8,421 nt of DNA from Betaproteobacteria bacterium (GCA_011391185.1 JAABRB010000135.1:1-8421); one strand, 5' to 3'. Shown: positions 1-7,212, counted from the stretch's first letter. Program-made: numbers and translations. The notes: generated by a model not told the origin, from the sequence alone.

Positions 1-77
1 GGGGGGGTTGTGGCTTCGATTCGACGCACACCCCCCCCCCGTCGCCTGCGGCGACACCCCTCCTCGAAGAGGAGGGG
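1..77. repeat. Composite palindromic repeat, copy 1 (cut by window edge)
   Basis: This is the right part of the element seen complete at 92-203. It has a G-run and the stretch TTGTGGCTTCGATTCGACG. A hairpin at 41-55 follows (GTCGCC, loop TGC, GGCGAC). The last hairpin, 57-77, has arms CCCCTCCTC and GAGGAGGGG around a GAA loop. It matches 128-203 almost base for base. The main difference is a pure run of ten C at 31-40, where the second copy has a nine-base CACCACCCC-type stretch. No coding potential is credible here. Confidence 0.85.
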
Positions 78-91
78 AGAATGAATAATTT

Positions 92-203
92 CCCCTCCTT
101 TCCAAGGAGGGGTCCCGCGGAGCGGGCGGGGGGGTTGTGGCTTCGATTCGACGCACACACCACCCCGTCGCCTGCGGCGACACCCCTCCTCGAAGAGGAG
201 GGG
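92..203. repeat. Composite palindromic repeat, copy 2 (complete)
   Basis: The element holds four hairpins in order. Hairpin A is 92-112 (arms CCCCTCCTT and AAGGAGGGG, loop TCC). Hairpin B is 114-126 (CCCGC, GGA, GCGGG). Hairpin C is 167-181 (GTCGCC, TGC, GGCGAC). Hairpin D is 183-203 (CCCCTCCTC, GAA, GAGGAGGGG). The right arm of A (AGGAGGGGT) is also complementary to the left arm of D (ACCCCTCCT), so a longer alternative fold is possible. The structure resembles intergenic REP or MITE-like repeats. I see no transposase or target-site duplication, so the class is not settled. Confidence 0.85.
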
Positions 204-218
204 AAAAGGGCATACCAT

Positions 219-239
219 CCCCTCCTCGAAGAGGAGGGG
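219..239. repeat. Isolated copy of repeat hairpin D
   Basis: A perfect 9-bp inverted repeat (CCCCTCCTC, loop GAA, GAGGAGGGG), identical to 57-77 and 183-203, standing alone and followed by an A-run. It is GC-rich but has no T-tract after the 3' arm on either strand, so it is not a standard intrinsic terminator. Confidence 0.85.
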
Positions 240-253
240 AAAAAGAGAAACTT

Positions 254-427
254 CCCCTCCTATCCAAGGAGGGGTGCCCGCGGAGCGGGCGGGGTGGTCG
301 CGGCTTCGGTTCAGCGCGACCACCGCATGTGCTGCATGCGCTCCGGAACACCACCCCGGCCAGGTGGGGATGAAAAAGCCCCCACCCCGTCATGCGCAGC
401 CACCCCTCCTCGGAGAGGAGGGGAAAA
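254..427. repeat. Composite palindromic repeat, copy 3 (longer variant)
   Basis: Hairpin A (254-274) has a CCCCTCCT / AGGAGGGG stem. Hairpin B (276-290) reads GCCCGC, GGA, GCGGGC. The middle differs from copies 1 and 2: a perfect 10-bp stem (GGTGGTCGCG at 293-302 with CGCGACCACC at 315-324), then a small GCATG/CATGC hairpin (325-339). A module at 349-427 follows. It contains GGTGGGG (363-369) pairing with CCCCACC (380-386), and ends in hairpin D (403-423, loop GGA) plus AAAA. That last module recurs gaplessly at 8115-8193 with about a dozen differences. The copy ends about 28 bp before the first transporter gene. Confidence 0.8.
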
Positions 428-455
428 CATCAACCGATAACCCGCCTACTTGCGC

Positions 456-1643
456 ATGCGTCGTCTCGCGATCCCCATCATCGTTTTCGCGCAGCTACTC
501 GGGACGTCGCTGTGGTTTAGCGCAAACGCGGCTGCCGACGATCTGGTGCGGGCTTGGGGGCTGACGCCTGCGGACATCGGCTCGCTGACCAGCGCCGTGC
601 AGCTCGGGTTCATCGCGGGCACGCTCGTGTTTGCGCTCTCCGGCCTCGCGGATCGATTCGCCGCGAGCCGCATCGTCGCCGCGTGCGCGGTACTCGGCGC
701 GCTGGCCAATGCGGGCTTCGCATTGCTCGCTACCGGCCTTGGAGACGCGTGGGTCTACCGCTTCGTCACCGGTATCGCGCTCGCAGGGGTGTATCCGCTC
801 GGCATGAAGCTCGTCGTGAGCTGGTCTCCTGACCGTGCCGGCGAGGCGCTGGGGTGGCTGGTCGGCATGTTGACGGTGGGTACGGCGTTGCCGCATGCGG
901 TGCGTGCGGCCGGTGGGGGCTGGCCCTGGAGCGGGGTGGTGCTCGCGAGCTCGGTGCTCGCGCTGGCTGGCGCCGTGATGATTTTCAGGCTGGGCGACGG
1001 GCCGCATCTAAAGTCCGGCGCTGCCAAGCGTTCGGGCTGGGGCTCGGTGGCGCAAGCCTTCCGGATTCCCGCGTTCCGCTCCGCTGCCTTCGGATACTTC
1101 GGCCACATGTGGGAGCTCTACGCGTTCTGGACCATCACCCCGTTCCTCCTCGTGCCGGTGCTCGCGCGCAACGGCGACGCCGCGCCGCTGGTTGTGTCGG
1201 CCTGGGCGTTCGCCATCATCGGCATCGGCGGCCTGGGGTGCATCCTCGGCGGGCGGCTGAGCAGGACGTTCGGCGGCGCGCGCGTCGCGGCCGGGGCGCT
1301 CGCCGGCTCCGGCGCGATGTGCCTCGTCTTTCCGCTGGCACAGGGCGCGCCGGTGCCCGTCGTATTGGGTCTGATGCTCTTCTGGGGCGTGATGGTGGTT
1401 GCCGACTCGCCCCAGTTCTCCGCATTGTCGGCACGCGCGTGCCCGCCCGAGCTGGTCGGCAGCGCGCTCGCCATCCAGAACAGCATCGGCTTCTTCATCA
1501 CGGTCGTTGCGATCATCGTTGCGTCGGCGCTGCTGGCGGATCTCGGCGCGCGAGTCGCATGGCTCCTGCTGCCGGGACCGATACTGGGATTGATCGGCAT
1601 CGCGCCGCTTGCCTTCCGCCCGGCGCGCGCCACCGCAAATTGA
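456..1643 (+). CDS. MFS transporter, substrate unknown
   Basis: Polytopic inner-membrane carrier of the major facilitator superfamily, about 395 residues, the usual length for 12 transmembrane helices. Hydrophobic segments run throughout, starting with the N-terminal stretch that leads into [12 protein letters not shown]. The loop after the second helix carries a motif-A-like [11 protein letters not shown] basic, polar central loop near [11 protein letters not shown] separates the two six-helix halves. The second half has [15 protein letters not shown], a pattern I recall from uncharacterised MFS proteins. I chose ATG 456; an in-frame TTG at 450 would add two residues. No convincing Shine-Dalgarno site precedes either. 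It lies just downstream of the left repeat cluster and 82 bp upstream of the HisD-like gene on the same strand, so it could be the first gene of that operon. The sequence does not reveal substrate or direction of transport. Confidence 0.9.
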   Translation: MRRLAIPIIVFAQLLGTSLWFSANAAADDLVRAWGLTPADIGSLTSAVQLGFIAGTLVFALSGLADRFAASRIVAACAVLGALANAGFALLATGLGDAWVYRFVTGIALAGVYPLGMKLVVSWSPDRAGEALGWLVGMLTVGTALPHAVRAAGGGWPWSGVVLASSVLALAGAVMIFRLGDGPHLKSGAAKRSGWGSVAQAFRIPAFRSAAFGYFGHMWELYAFWTITPFLLVPVLARNGDAAPLVVSAWAFAIIGIGGLGCILGGRLSRTFGGARVAAGALAGSGAMCLVFPLAQGAPVPVVLGLMLFWGVMVVADSPQFSALSARACPPELVGSALAIQNSIGFFITVVAIIVASALLADLGARVAWLLLPGPILGLIGIAPLAFRPARATAN

Positions 1644-1713
1644 CGGACAGCGCGCGCGCCTGATACCGTGAAACGTTTGCGCCCCGCGGCATCGGGGGCC
1701 CGCGTGACCGCAT

Positions 1714-1718
1714 GGAGG
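1714..1718 (+). promoter_or_regulatory. Shine-Dalgarno site of the HisD-like gene
   Basis: GGAGG lies 7 bases before ATG 1726. This is a strong, well-spaced ribosome binding site and fixes the start of the dehydrogenase. The preceding gap (1644-1713) shows no clear promoter or terminator to me. Confidence 0.8.
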
Positions 1719-1725
1719 ATTCCCG

Positions 1726-3039
1726 ATGGCAACCCATCTCAAGCGACGCATCGACAAGGCGCTGACCGACGCGAACGACGCGAAAGTGCGCCAGACAGTC
1801 GAGTCGATCCTGGAGGACGTCACGAAGCGCGGCGACGCAGCGGTGCGCGAGCATTCCGAGAAATTCGACAAGTGGTCGCCGCCCAGCTTCCGGCTGGCGA
1901 AGGGCGAACTCGATGACATCGTACGCAAGGTGGCGCCCGACACGATCTCGGACATCAGGTTCGCGCAGGAGCAGATCCGCAAGTTCGCCCAGCATCAACG
2001 CGCCGCGCTGAAGGATATCGAGGTCGAGACGCTGCCCGGCGTGAAGCTCGGGCACCGGAACATTCCGGTCGACAGCGTCGGGTGCTACGTGCCCGGCGGC
2101 CGCTATCCGATGGTCGCCTCGGCGCACATGAGCGTCGTCACGGCGCGCACGGCCGGCGTGCGGAGCGTGCTCGCGTGCACGCCCCCGAACCAGGGTGAGC
2201 CGCACGCGGAAACGATCGCCGCAATGGTCCTCGGCGGGGCGGACGAAATCTACGTCATCGGCGGCGTGCAGGCTGTCGCGGCGATGGCGCTCGGCACCGA
2301 GACCATCAAGGCGGTCGACATGCTGGTCGGTCCCGGCAATGCCTACGTCGCCGAGGCCAAGCGGCAGCTCTTCGGCCGGGTCGGCATCGATCTCTTTGCC
2401 GGGCCCACCGAGATCCTGGTCATCGCGGACGAAACGTCCGACGTGGAGATCATCGCCACTGATCTGCTCGGGCAGGCAGAACATGGCCCGACGAGTCCCG
2501 CGATTCTCATCACGACTTCGAAAGCGCTCGCCGAGGCATTGCCCGCGGAGATCGAGCGGCAGCTCGCGGTGCTGCCGACCGCCGACGTGGCGGGGGTCGC
2601 GTGGCGCGACTACGGCGAGATCATCCTGGTTGATACGCTCGACGAAGCGGTCACGGAGGCCGATCGCGTCGCCGCGGAGCACGTCGAGGTGCTCACGCGC
2701 GAGCCGCGCTATTTCCTCGAGCACATGCGCAATTACGGCGCGCTCTTCCTGGGGCCCGAGACGAACGTCTCCTACGGCGACAAGGTGATCGGCACCAATC
2801 ACACGCTGCCGACGCTCGGTGCGGCACGCTACACCGGCGGGCTGTGGGTGGGGAAATTCCTGAAGACTTGCACCTATCAGGAAGTGACGCCCGAAGCGAG
2901 CGCAATGATCGGCGAATACTGTTCGCGGCTCTGCGCGATCGAGCGGTTCTGGGGGCACAAGGAGCAGGCGGACCTGCGGTTGCGGCGCTATGGCAATCAG
3001 AACGTCGGTCTGGGCGCGAATCCGGAGAAGCCTGCGTGA
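1726..3039 (+). CDS. Histidinol dehydrogenase family enzyme, HpsN-like
   Basis: A 437-residue, probably cytoplasmic, NAD-dependent zinc dehydrogenase of the HisD family, full length (E. coli HisD is 434). By alignment in mind with E. coli HisD, the zinc ligands are present as Gln250, His253 (QAEHGPTSP), Asp352 ([10 protein letters not shown]) and His411 (GHKEQ). The catalytic pair is Glu318-His319 (AAEHVEV). Family signatures [28 protein letters not shown] and [12 protein letters not shown] are intact. HisD performs the last two oxidations of histidine synthesis, but no other his gene is nearby. Stretches such as [28 protein letters not shown] and the GEYCSRLC ending recall HpsN, which oxidises (R)-2,3-dihydroxypropane-1-sulfonate to sulfolactate. 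I place it in that branch from memory. The exact substrate is inferred, and a true histidinol dehydrogenase or another hydroxy-acid oxidoreductase cannot be excluded. It overlaps the next gene by 4 bp. Confidence 0.93.
   Translation: MATHLKRRIDKALTDANDAKVRQTVESILEDVTKRGDAAVREHSEKFDKWSPPSFRLAKGELDDIVRKVAPDTISDIRFAQEQIRKFAQHQRAALKDIEVETLPGVKLGHRNIPVDSVGCYVPGGRYPMVASAHMSVVTARTAGVRSVLACTPPNQGEPHAETIAAMVLGGADEIYVIGGVQAVAAMALGTETIKAVDMLVGPGNAYVAEAKRQLFGRVGIDLFAGPTEILVIADETSDVEIIATDLLGQAEHGPTSPAILITTSKALAEALPAEIERQLAVLPTADVAGVAWRDYGEIILVDTLDEAVTEADRVAAEHVEVLTREPRYFLEHMRNYGALFLGPETNVSYGDKVIGTNHTLPTLGAARYTGGLWVGKFLKTCTYQEVTPEASAMIGEYCSRLCAIERFWGHKEQADLRLRRYGNQNVGLGANPEKPA
3024..3028 (+). promoter_or_regulatory. 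Shine-Dalgarno site of the coupled SDR gene
   Basis: GGAGA lies inside the end of the HisD-like gene, 7 bases before the GTG at 3036. It supports the GTG start and reinitiation by ribosomes finishing the upstream gene. Confidence 0.6.
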
Positions 3040-3827
3040 GCGCGGTCGTCGGGCCGCAGGCTTCGGCGCAGGCGCGGCCGCTCGAAGGGCGCGCGGCGCT
3101 GGTGACGGGTGCGGGTCGCGGCATCGGCCGTGCCGCGGCCGAAGCGCTCGCCGCCGCCGGCGCGGAAGTCTGGTTGGTCGCTCGAACCGGCGCCGACGTC
3201 GAGTCCGGCGCCCAGGCGATTCGCGATGCCGGCGGCCGCGCCAACGCGGTTGCCTGCGATGTTACCGATGCCGCGGCCCTGAAACGCGCGATCGCCGGGC
3301 TTCCCGGGCTCGATATCATGGTCAATAACGCCGGCACCAACATCCCCGAGCCGTTCGTCGACGTGAGCGAGGCGCATCTCGATCGACTCCTCGACCTCAA
3401 TGTGCGCGCCGCGTTTCTCGCCGCCCAGGCCGCCGCGAAGAAAATGCTCGAGGCGCCGGATCGCGCGACGCGCGGCGGCGCGATCATCAACATGTCCTCG
3501 CAGATGGGGCACGTCGGCGCGCCCGGCCGCACCGTCTACTGCCTGACCAAGCACGCGCTCGAGGGCCTGACCAAGGCAATGGCCGTCGAGCTCGCGCCAA
3601 GCGGCATCCGGGTGAATTCAGTGGCGCCGACGTTCGTCGCGACGCCGATGACCGCACCCATGTTCGAGCGCAAGGAATTCAGCGACTGGGTGCATGCGCG
3701 CATTCCGCTCGGTCGACTCAGCCAGCCGCACGACGTGGCTGCCGCGATCGTGTTTCTTGCCTCGCCGGCTGCGGCGATGATCACGGGCACGAGCCTGCTG
3801 ATCGACGGCGGCTGGACGGCGCAGTAG
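3036..3827 (+). CDS. SDR-family NAD(P)-dependent oxidoreductase
   Basis: A 263-residue classical short-chain dehydrogenase/reductase. The Rossmann nucleotide-binding motif TGAGRGIG is at residues 24-31, NNAG at 97-100, and the catalytic tetrad is Asn122, Ser155, Tyr168 and Lys172 (YCLTK). The C-terminus carries PTFVATPMT, the [19 protein letters not shown] region and the typical ending [11 protein letters not shown]. Arg50 after the second beta strand may favour NADP(H), but this is not decisive. The GTG start overlaps the upstream stop codon (GTGA), which points to translational coupling and a shared pathway with the HisD-like enzyme. A longer in-frame extension inside the upstream gene is not needed. 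In hps clusters, SDRs (HpsO, HpsP) interconvert the stereoisomers of dihydroxypropanesulfonate before HpsN acts. An analogous epimerising or alcohol-oxidising role fits here but is inference. A FabG-like reductase is the generic alternative. Confidence 0.92.
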   Translation: MSAVVGPQASAQARPLEGRAALVTGAGRGIGRAAAEALAAAGAEVWLVARTGADVESGAQAIRDAGGRANAVACDVTDAAALKRAIAGLPGLDIMVNNAGTNIPEPFVDVSEAHLDRLLDLNVRAAFLAAQAAAKKMLEAPDRATRGGAIINMSSQMGHVGAPGRTVYCLTKHALEGLTKAMAVELAPSGIRVNSVAPTFVATPMTAPMFERKEFSDWVHARIPLGRLSQPHDVAAAIVFLASPAAAMITGTSLLIDGGWTAQ

Positions 3828-3867
3828 GCGACCGCGCGCCGTGTCGAGGCCGTTCGCAGCGCCTGGC

Positions 3868-3884
3868 GGCGGGGCGGTCCCGCC
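3868..3884 (+). other. GC-rich hairpin just before the second MFS gene
   Basis: GGCGGG (3868-3873) and CCCGCC (3879-3884) form a 6-bp stem with loop GCGGT, ending 9 bases before ATG 3894. No T-tract follows, so it is not a typical terminator. It covers the place where a ribosome binding site would be, and none is visible there. A role in limiting translation of the transporter is possible but unproven; chance pairing in GC-rich DNA is the alternative. Confidence 0.35.
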
Positions 3885-3893
3885 TTGCCCCGC

Positions 3894-5117
3894 ATGAAAA
3901 TCTTCTACGGCTGGAAGATGGTCGCCGCGGGCGGCGGCCTCCAGTTTCTGCAGGCCGGTCTCCTTCACCAGGGCTTCGGCGCGTATCTCGCGGTGCTCAA
4001 CGAGGAGCGCGGCTGGTCGAAGACCGCGCTCGCCGGTGCCGCCACGCTGCAGCCGATGGAGGCCGCGGTCTTCGGCCCGGTGCTCGGCTGGATGATGGAC
4101 CGCTTCGGTCCGCAGGGAATGATCCGCTTTGGCATCGTCATCTTCGGACTGGGTTTCATGTTGCTCAGCCAGATCGACTCGCTCGCGGGGTTCTACGGCG
4201 CATTTCTGGTGATCGCGCTTGGCTCGAGCCTGTGCGGCTTCTTTCCCCTCAACGTCGCGATCATCCACTGGTTCGAGCGGTGGCGCGCCCGCGCCCTGTC
4301 CTCGCTCTCGCTCGGCCTCGCGCTTGGCGGTCTCTTCGTGCCGGCGGTTGCCTGGTCGATGCAGACCTGGGGCTGGCGCCCGACCGCCTTCGTCTCGGGG
4401 CTGCTGGTGATTGCCTTCGGCCTGCCGCTTGCGCGTGTCATCCGACGTCGGCCCGAGGACCAGGGAGATACCGTGGACGGTCTGCCCAGCGCGTCGCTGG
4501 CAAGCCTCGACCCGGCGGTTCCGGCAGCCCCCGCGCGACGCGAGTTCAGTGCGCGCGAGGCACTGCGTACCCCCGCGTTCTGGCTGCTTTCGCTCGGTCA
4601 CGGTTTCGCGCTGCTCGTCGTGTTCGCCGTGAACGTGCACGCAATCACGTTCATGAAGGAGGAGCTTGGCTACACGCTCGAACAGGCCGCACTCGTCATC
4701 TCGCTGATCACCGTGGGGCAGCTCTGCGGAATCGGGCTCGGCTGGACGATCGGCGATCGCTACGATAAGCGTTTGATCGCGGCGGCGTGCATGTTGACTC
4801 ACGCCGCCGGCCTGCTCATGCTCACCTACGCCACGGGCACCGCCATGGTGATTGCGTTCGCCCTTCTGCATGGCGCCGCCTGGGGATTGCGCGGCCCGTT
4901 CATGCAGGCGATTCGTGCCGACTATTTTGGCCGTCGCGCGATCGGCATGATCCTCGGCCTGTCCTCGATGATCATCGTCGTCGGCCAGATCGGCGGGCCG
5001 CTGATCGCCGGCGTTCTTGCCGACGTCACGGGGAGCTATCGCGCCGGATTCACTGTCATCGCAGTGCTCGCCGGATTGGGATCGCTGTTCTTTCTGATGG
5101 CCAGGCGACCAGATTGA
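3894..5117 (+). CDS. MFS transporter, oxalate/formate- or monocarboxylate-porter-like
   Basis: A 407-residue inner-membrane carrier with 12 predicted helices in two halves. It begins with MKIFYGWKMVAAGG, a start typical of the FYGW-type MFS proteins related to the oxalate/formate antiporter and monocarboxylate porter groups. Motif A appears as GWMMDRFGP at residues 65-73, and IHWFERWRARALSSLSLG follows the fourth helix. A polar central loop runs from about residue 180 to 225 (RRRPEDQGD to APARREFSAREA). The second half has IGDRYDKR at the equivalent motif-A position. I chose ATG 3894; a TTG at 3885 would add three residues. No clear Shine-Dalgarno site precedes it. It lies 66 bp after the SDR and 19 bp before the next gene, so it is likely co-transcribed. 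An organic-acid or sulfonate substrate for the enzymes upstream is a reasonable inference, matching the position of HpsU in hps clusters. Confidence 0.92.
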   Translation: MKIFYGWKMVAAGGGLQFLQAGLLHQGFGAYLAVLNEERGWSKTALAGAATLQPMEAAVFGPVLGWMMDRFGPQGMIRFGIVIFGLGFMLLSQIDSLAGFYGAFLVIALGSSLCGFFPLNVAIIHWFERWRARALSSLSLGLALGGLFVPAVAWSMQTWGWRPTAFVSGLLVIAFGLPLARVIRRRPEDQGDTVDGLPSASLASLDPAVPAAPARREFSAREALRTPAFWLLSLGHGFALLVVFAVNVHAITFMKEELGYTLEQAALVISLITVGQLCGIGLGWTIGDRYDKRLIAAACMLTHAAGLLMLTYATGTAMVIAFALLHGAAWGLRGPFMQAIRADYFGRRAIGMILGLSSMIIVVGQIGGPLIAGVLADVTGSYRAGFTVIAVLAGLGSLFFLMARRPD

Positions 5118-5125
5118 CCCATTCC

Positions 5126-5133
5126 GGAAAGGA
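5126..5133 (+). promoter_or_regulatory. Purine-rich ribosome binding site before a TTG start
   Basis: GGAAAGGA sits 3 to 7 bases before TTG 5137, depending on which purines pair. It is the main reason for accepting the TTG as the start of the membrane-protein gene. Confidence 0.5.
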
Positions 5134-5136
5134 ACG

Positions 5137-5925
5137 TTGAGCGGCCTGCTTCTGCTCCTCAAAATTGCCACCGCGGTGGCGATTGTCGTTGCCGCATCCC
5201 GCGCGACCGAGCGCGCGGGCCCGTTCGTCGGCGCGATGATCGCCACGCTGCCGGTCTCCACCGGTCCCGTGTACGCGTTCCTGGCGATCGATCACGGCGC
5301 GCAGTTCATCTCGGACAGCGCGCGAATCAGTGTCGCGAGCACTGCTGCGATCGTCGCATTCGTCGCGGCGCACGCGTTCGCCGCGCAGCGCTTCAGGACG
5401 CCGGCGTCGCTCGCGCTTGCGACGCTCGCCTGGCTCGCGGTGGCACTTTTCCTTCAGTTGCGGGACTGGACCTTCGTCGAAGCGTGCGCGCTGTACGCCG
5501 GCACCTTCGTCCTGGCGATTCGCGGACTGCGCGGTTTCGCAGGCGTCAGGCAGACACGGCCGGTGCCGCGTGCGCGATTCGATCTTGCGCTGCGCGCCGC
5601 GCTGGTTTCCTGCGTGGTGATCGCCACCACGTTTGCCGGTCACGCGCTCGGCCACTCGGCGACAGGCGTTCTGGCGACGTATCCCGTGGTCTTCACGTGC
5701 CTGGTGCTGATCCTGCAGCCGCGCCTCGGCGGGCCGTTCACGGCATCGGTGCTGGTAAACGGACTGAAAGGGCTCGTTGGGTTCGGCATTGCGCTTGCGG
5801 TCCTGCATCTCGCGGCGGCGCGGATGAGCGCCGCGCCGGCGTTGCTTCTGGCGCTTGCCGTTGCGGTGGGTTGGAACTACGTGCTCTATCGATTGCGCGT
5901 GCGGCGCGCCGCCGAGCACGCCTGA
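5137..5925 (+). CDS. Conserved-looking polytopic membrane protein, function unknown
   Basis: A 262-residue integral membrane protein that I do not recognise as a named family. Hydrophobic segments cover most of it: about 4-20, 30-50, 65-80, 90-107, 115-130, 150-168, 177-195, 205-225 and 232-250. A short basic cytoplasmic-type tail (RLRVRRAAEHA) ends it. Two halves look related: IATLPV at residues 35-40, within GPFVGAMIATLPVSTGPV, resembles LATYPV at 179-184, within TGVLATYPVVF. Each lies after a helix and before another, suggesting an internal duplication with opposite or parallel topology. The TTG start is supported by the purine-rich site just upstream. The 19-bp gap after the MFS gene makes co-transcription likely, so it may assist transport or envelope functions of the operon. 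Its last codon is 8 bp from the end of the convergent hydrolase gene. Function is not assigned. Confidence 0.85.
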   Translation: MSGLLLLLKIATAVAIVVAASRATERAGPFVGAMIATLPVSTGPVYAFLAIDHGAQFISDSARISVASTAAIVAFVAAHAFAAQRFRTPASLALATLAWLAVALFLQLRDWTFVEACALYAGTFVLAIRGLRGFAGVRQTRPVPRARFDLALRAALVSCVVIATTFAGHALGHSATGVLATYPVVFTCLVLILQPRLGGPFTASVLVNGLKGLVGFGIALAVLHLAAARMSAAPALLLALAVAVGWNYVLYRLRVRRAAEHA

Positions 5926-5927
5926 GT

Positions 5928-5941
5928 CGGGCTTCAGCCCG
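5928..5941. terminator. Short hairpin between convergent genes (weak)
   Basis: CGGGC (5928-5932) and GCCCG (5937-5941) pair around a TTCA loop, right between and slightly into the ends of two converging genes. The position suits a bidirectional terminator. The stem is only 5 bp and no T-tract follows on either strand, so the evidence is mainly positional. Confidence 0.25.
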
Positions 5942-7103
5942 CGCGCGGCGCGGCAGACCGCCGCTCCAGAAACCGGATCAGCAGCTCGCTCGTCGCTTCG
6001 GGCTGCTCCTGCTGCACCCAATGTCCGGCGCCTTCGATCAGGTGGCAGCCGAGCATCTGCGTGCACGCGCGCGTCTGCATGGCGTCGATGTCGCCGGGCT
6101 TCTGGTAGATCCCCCAATCGCTTCGGCCTCCGATGAAGCAAGCGGGCACGTCGATCGTGCGGCCGGAGAAGAGCTGCAGCTCTGCGGTTTGCGCGGTGCC
6201 GGTCGCGCACCGGTACCACTGCAGACCGCCCTGGAATCCGGTCCGGCCGAACTCCGTGCTGTAGATGCTCAACTCGTCCTCGGGCAGCCAGCGGCACGCG
6301 GCGATCTCGCGCGGCGACGGCATTTCCGCATCGACGGTCGCGGCCATTCCCTTGTCGAACTCCATGATGTAGTACGTGGGGAGCTTCGCGAGCTCGTCGG
6401 CCTTCCACGCCGCCAGCGGGACCGGCCGGTTCTGCTTCCAGTCCGCGCTCTTGTGGTGGTAGTAGGCGCGCAGGAACGCGCGGATGCCCTGCGGACAATC
6501 GTGCATGTCGGTGTTTGCCGTGCGCGTCGAGTAGTACCACTGGTAATGCTTGCGCGGGCGCGGCAGTGCCGCGAGCGCTGCGTGAATGTCGGGTACGGCT
6601 TGGCGTGCGGCGGTCCCGGCGATCGGCGGGGGACCCGCAAACGGAGCGCTCATCAGGATCACGGAGCGGAAAACGTCCGGTCGTATCAACGCACACCACG
6701 CGGCGACGGGCGAGCCGAAGTCGTGTCCCGCCACTGCGGCCACGGATTGATGGCCGAGCGCGAAGAGCAGCTGCAGCGCGTCCCGCACCAGGTTGAGGAT
6801 CCGAAACGATCCGACGTCGCCGTCGAAGTCGCCGTCCCATCCCGTGGTTCGCCCGTAGCCACGCTGGTCGGGCGCGATGACGTGATACCCCGCCGCGGCG
6901 ATCGGCAGCATCACTTTTCGCCAGCTGTAGGCGAGCTCCGGAAAGCCGTGCAGCAGCAGGACGCACGGACGGCCCGGAACCTCGAAGCCGGCCTCGAGAA
7001 TGTGCATCCTGAGGCCGTTGATTCCCGTCAGATGCCGTGCACGGATTCCTGGCGGGAGCGTCGAGGATTCGAGCGCGGAAATTTCGGTCGATTGAGCCGG
7101 CAC
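5934..7103 (-). CDS. Alpha/beta hydrolase, epoxide hydrolase-like
   Basis: A 389-residue alpha/beta-hydrolase-fold enzyme of the epoxide hydrolase type, with no obvious signal peptide. The oxyanion motif HGFPE is at residues 52-56 and the nucleophile is Asp128 in GHDFGS, where haloalkane dehalogenases and epoxide hydrolases carry Asp. The family signature DQRGYGRT is at 79-86. Two cap-domain tyrosines, Tyr281 (IYSTEFGRTGF) and Tyr297 (LQWYR), match the pair that holds the epoxide oxygen. The likely acid is Asp329 (GGRSDWG) and the base is His361 (GAGHWVQQEQPE). All catalytic positions are therefore present, and the expected reaction is hydrolysis of an epoxide to a diol, with the substrate unknown. 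Translation starts at GTG 7103 without a clear Shine-Dalgarno site, so the first 15-20 residues are less certain. The gene is convergent with the membrane protein and divergent from the pirin gene. A dehalogenase activity is less likely, given the tyrosine pair. Confidence 0.93.
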   Translation of the reverse strand: MPAQSTEISALESSTLPPGIRARHLTGINGLRMHILEAGFEVPGRPCVLLLHGFPELAYSWRKVMLPIAAAGYHVIAPDQRGYGRTTGWDGDFDGDVGSFRILNLVRDALQLLFALGHQSVAAVAGHDFGSPVAAWCALIRPDVFRSVILMSAPFAGPPPIAGTAARQAVPDIHAALAALPRPRKHYQWYYSTRTANTDMHDCPQGIRAFLRAYYHHKSADWKQNRPVPLAAWKADELAKLPTYYIMEFDKGMAATVDAEMPSPREIAACRWLPEDELSIYSTEFGRTGFQGGLQWYRCATGTAQTAELQLFSGRTIDVPACFIGGRSDWGIYQKPGDIDAMQTRACTQMLGCHLIEGAGHWVQQEQPEATSELLIRFLERRSAAPRAG

Positions 7104-7155
7104 GTGCCAAGCATACCCGCGTGTCGGCGGGTCAGTGGCAATCCCGGTCCGGCGC

Positions 7156-7184
7156 TTGACCCGAAATCCGTACGGGGTGATCCT
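7156..7184 (+). promoter_or_regulatory. Possible sigma-70-type promoter of the pirin gene (weak)
   Basis: TTGACC (7156-7161) is a good -35-like hexamer, with a 17-base spacer to GATCCT (7179-7184), which matches the -10 consensus at only three positions. It lies in the 109-bp gap between two divergent genes, where promoters must be. I see no clear operator palindrome in the gap. Confidence 0.22.
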
Positions 7185-7199
7185 TTCCTATCGAGATTC

Positions 7200-7205
7200 G
7201 AGGAG
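7200..7205 (+). promoter_or_regulatory. Shine-Dalgarno site of the pirin gene
   Basis: GAGGAG lies 7 bases before ATG 7213. It decides for this start over an upstream in-frame extension beginning at 7135, which would overlap the intergenic region and lacks such a site. Confidence 0.75.
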
Positions 7206-7212
7206 CCTTCGC

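Noticed and set aside
1..427. CRISPR array, suggested by repeated palindromes at the left edge
   Set aside because: Spacing is irregular, the sequences between hairpins are themselves repeated rather than unique, and no cas gene is present.
81..564. Several short plus-strand open frames rich in P, R and G within the left repeat cluster
   Set aside because: They read straight through the palindromic repeats, have no ribosome binding site or recognisable domain, and overlap each other in different frames.
1726..3039. Plain annotation as biosynthetic hisD
   Set aside because: The family is certain, but there are no his neighbours and the sequence and gene order recall HpsN, so no hisD symbol was given.
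3618..5261. A 547-codon minus-strand open frame opposite the second MFS gene
   Set aside because: Its composition (many E, R, H, Q, G) is a typical antisense shadow of a membrane protein, and the MFS frame has clear family motifs.
5056..7110. A long minus-strand open frame of 684 codons over the hydrolase and membrane-protein region
   Set aside because: It is an out-of-frame shadow, dominated by Arg, Ala and Gly. The hydrolase in another frame of the same strand has complete catalytic motifs.
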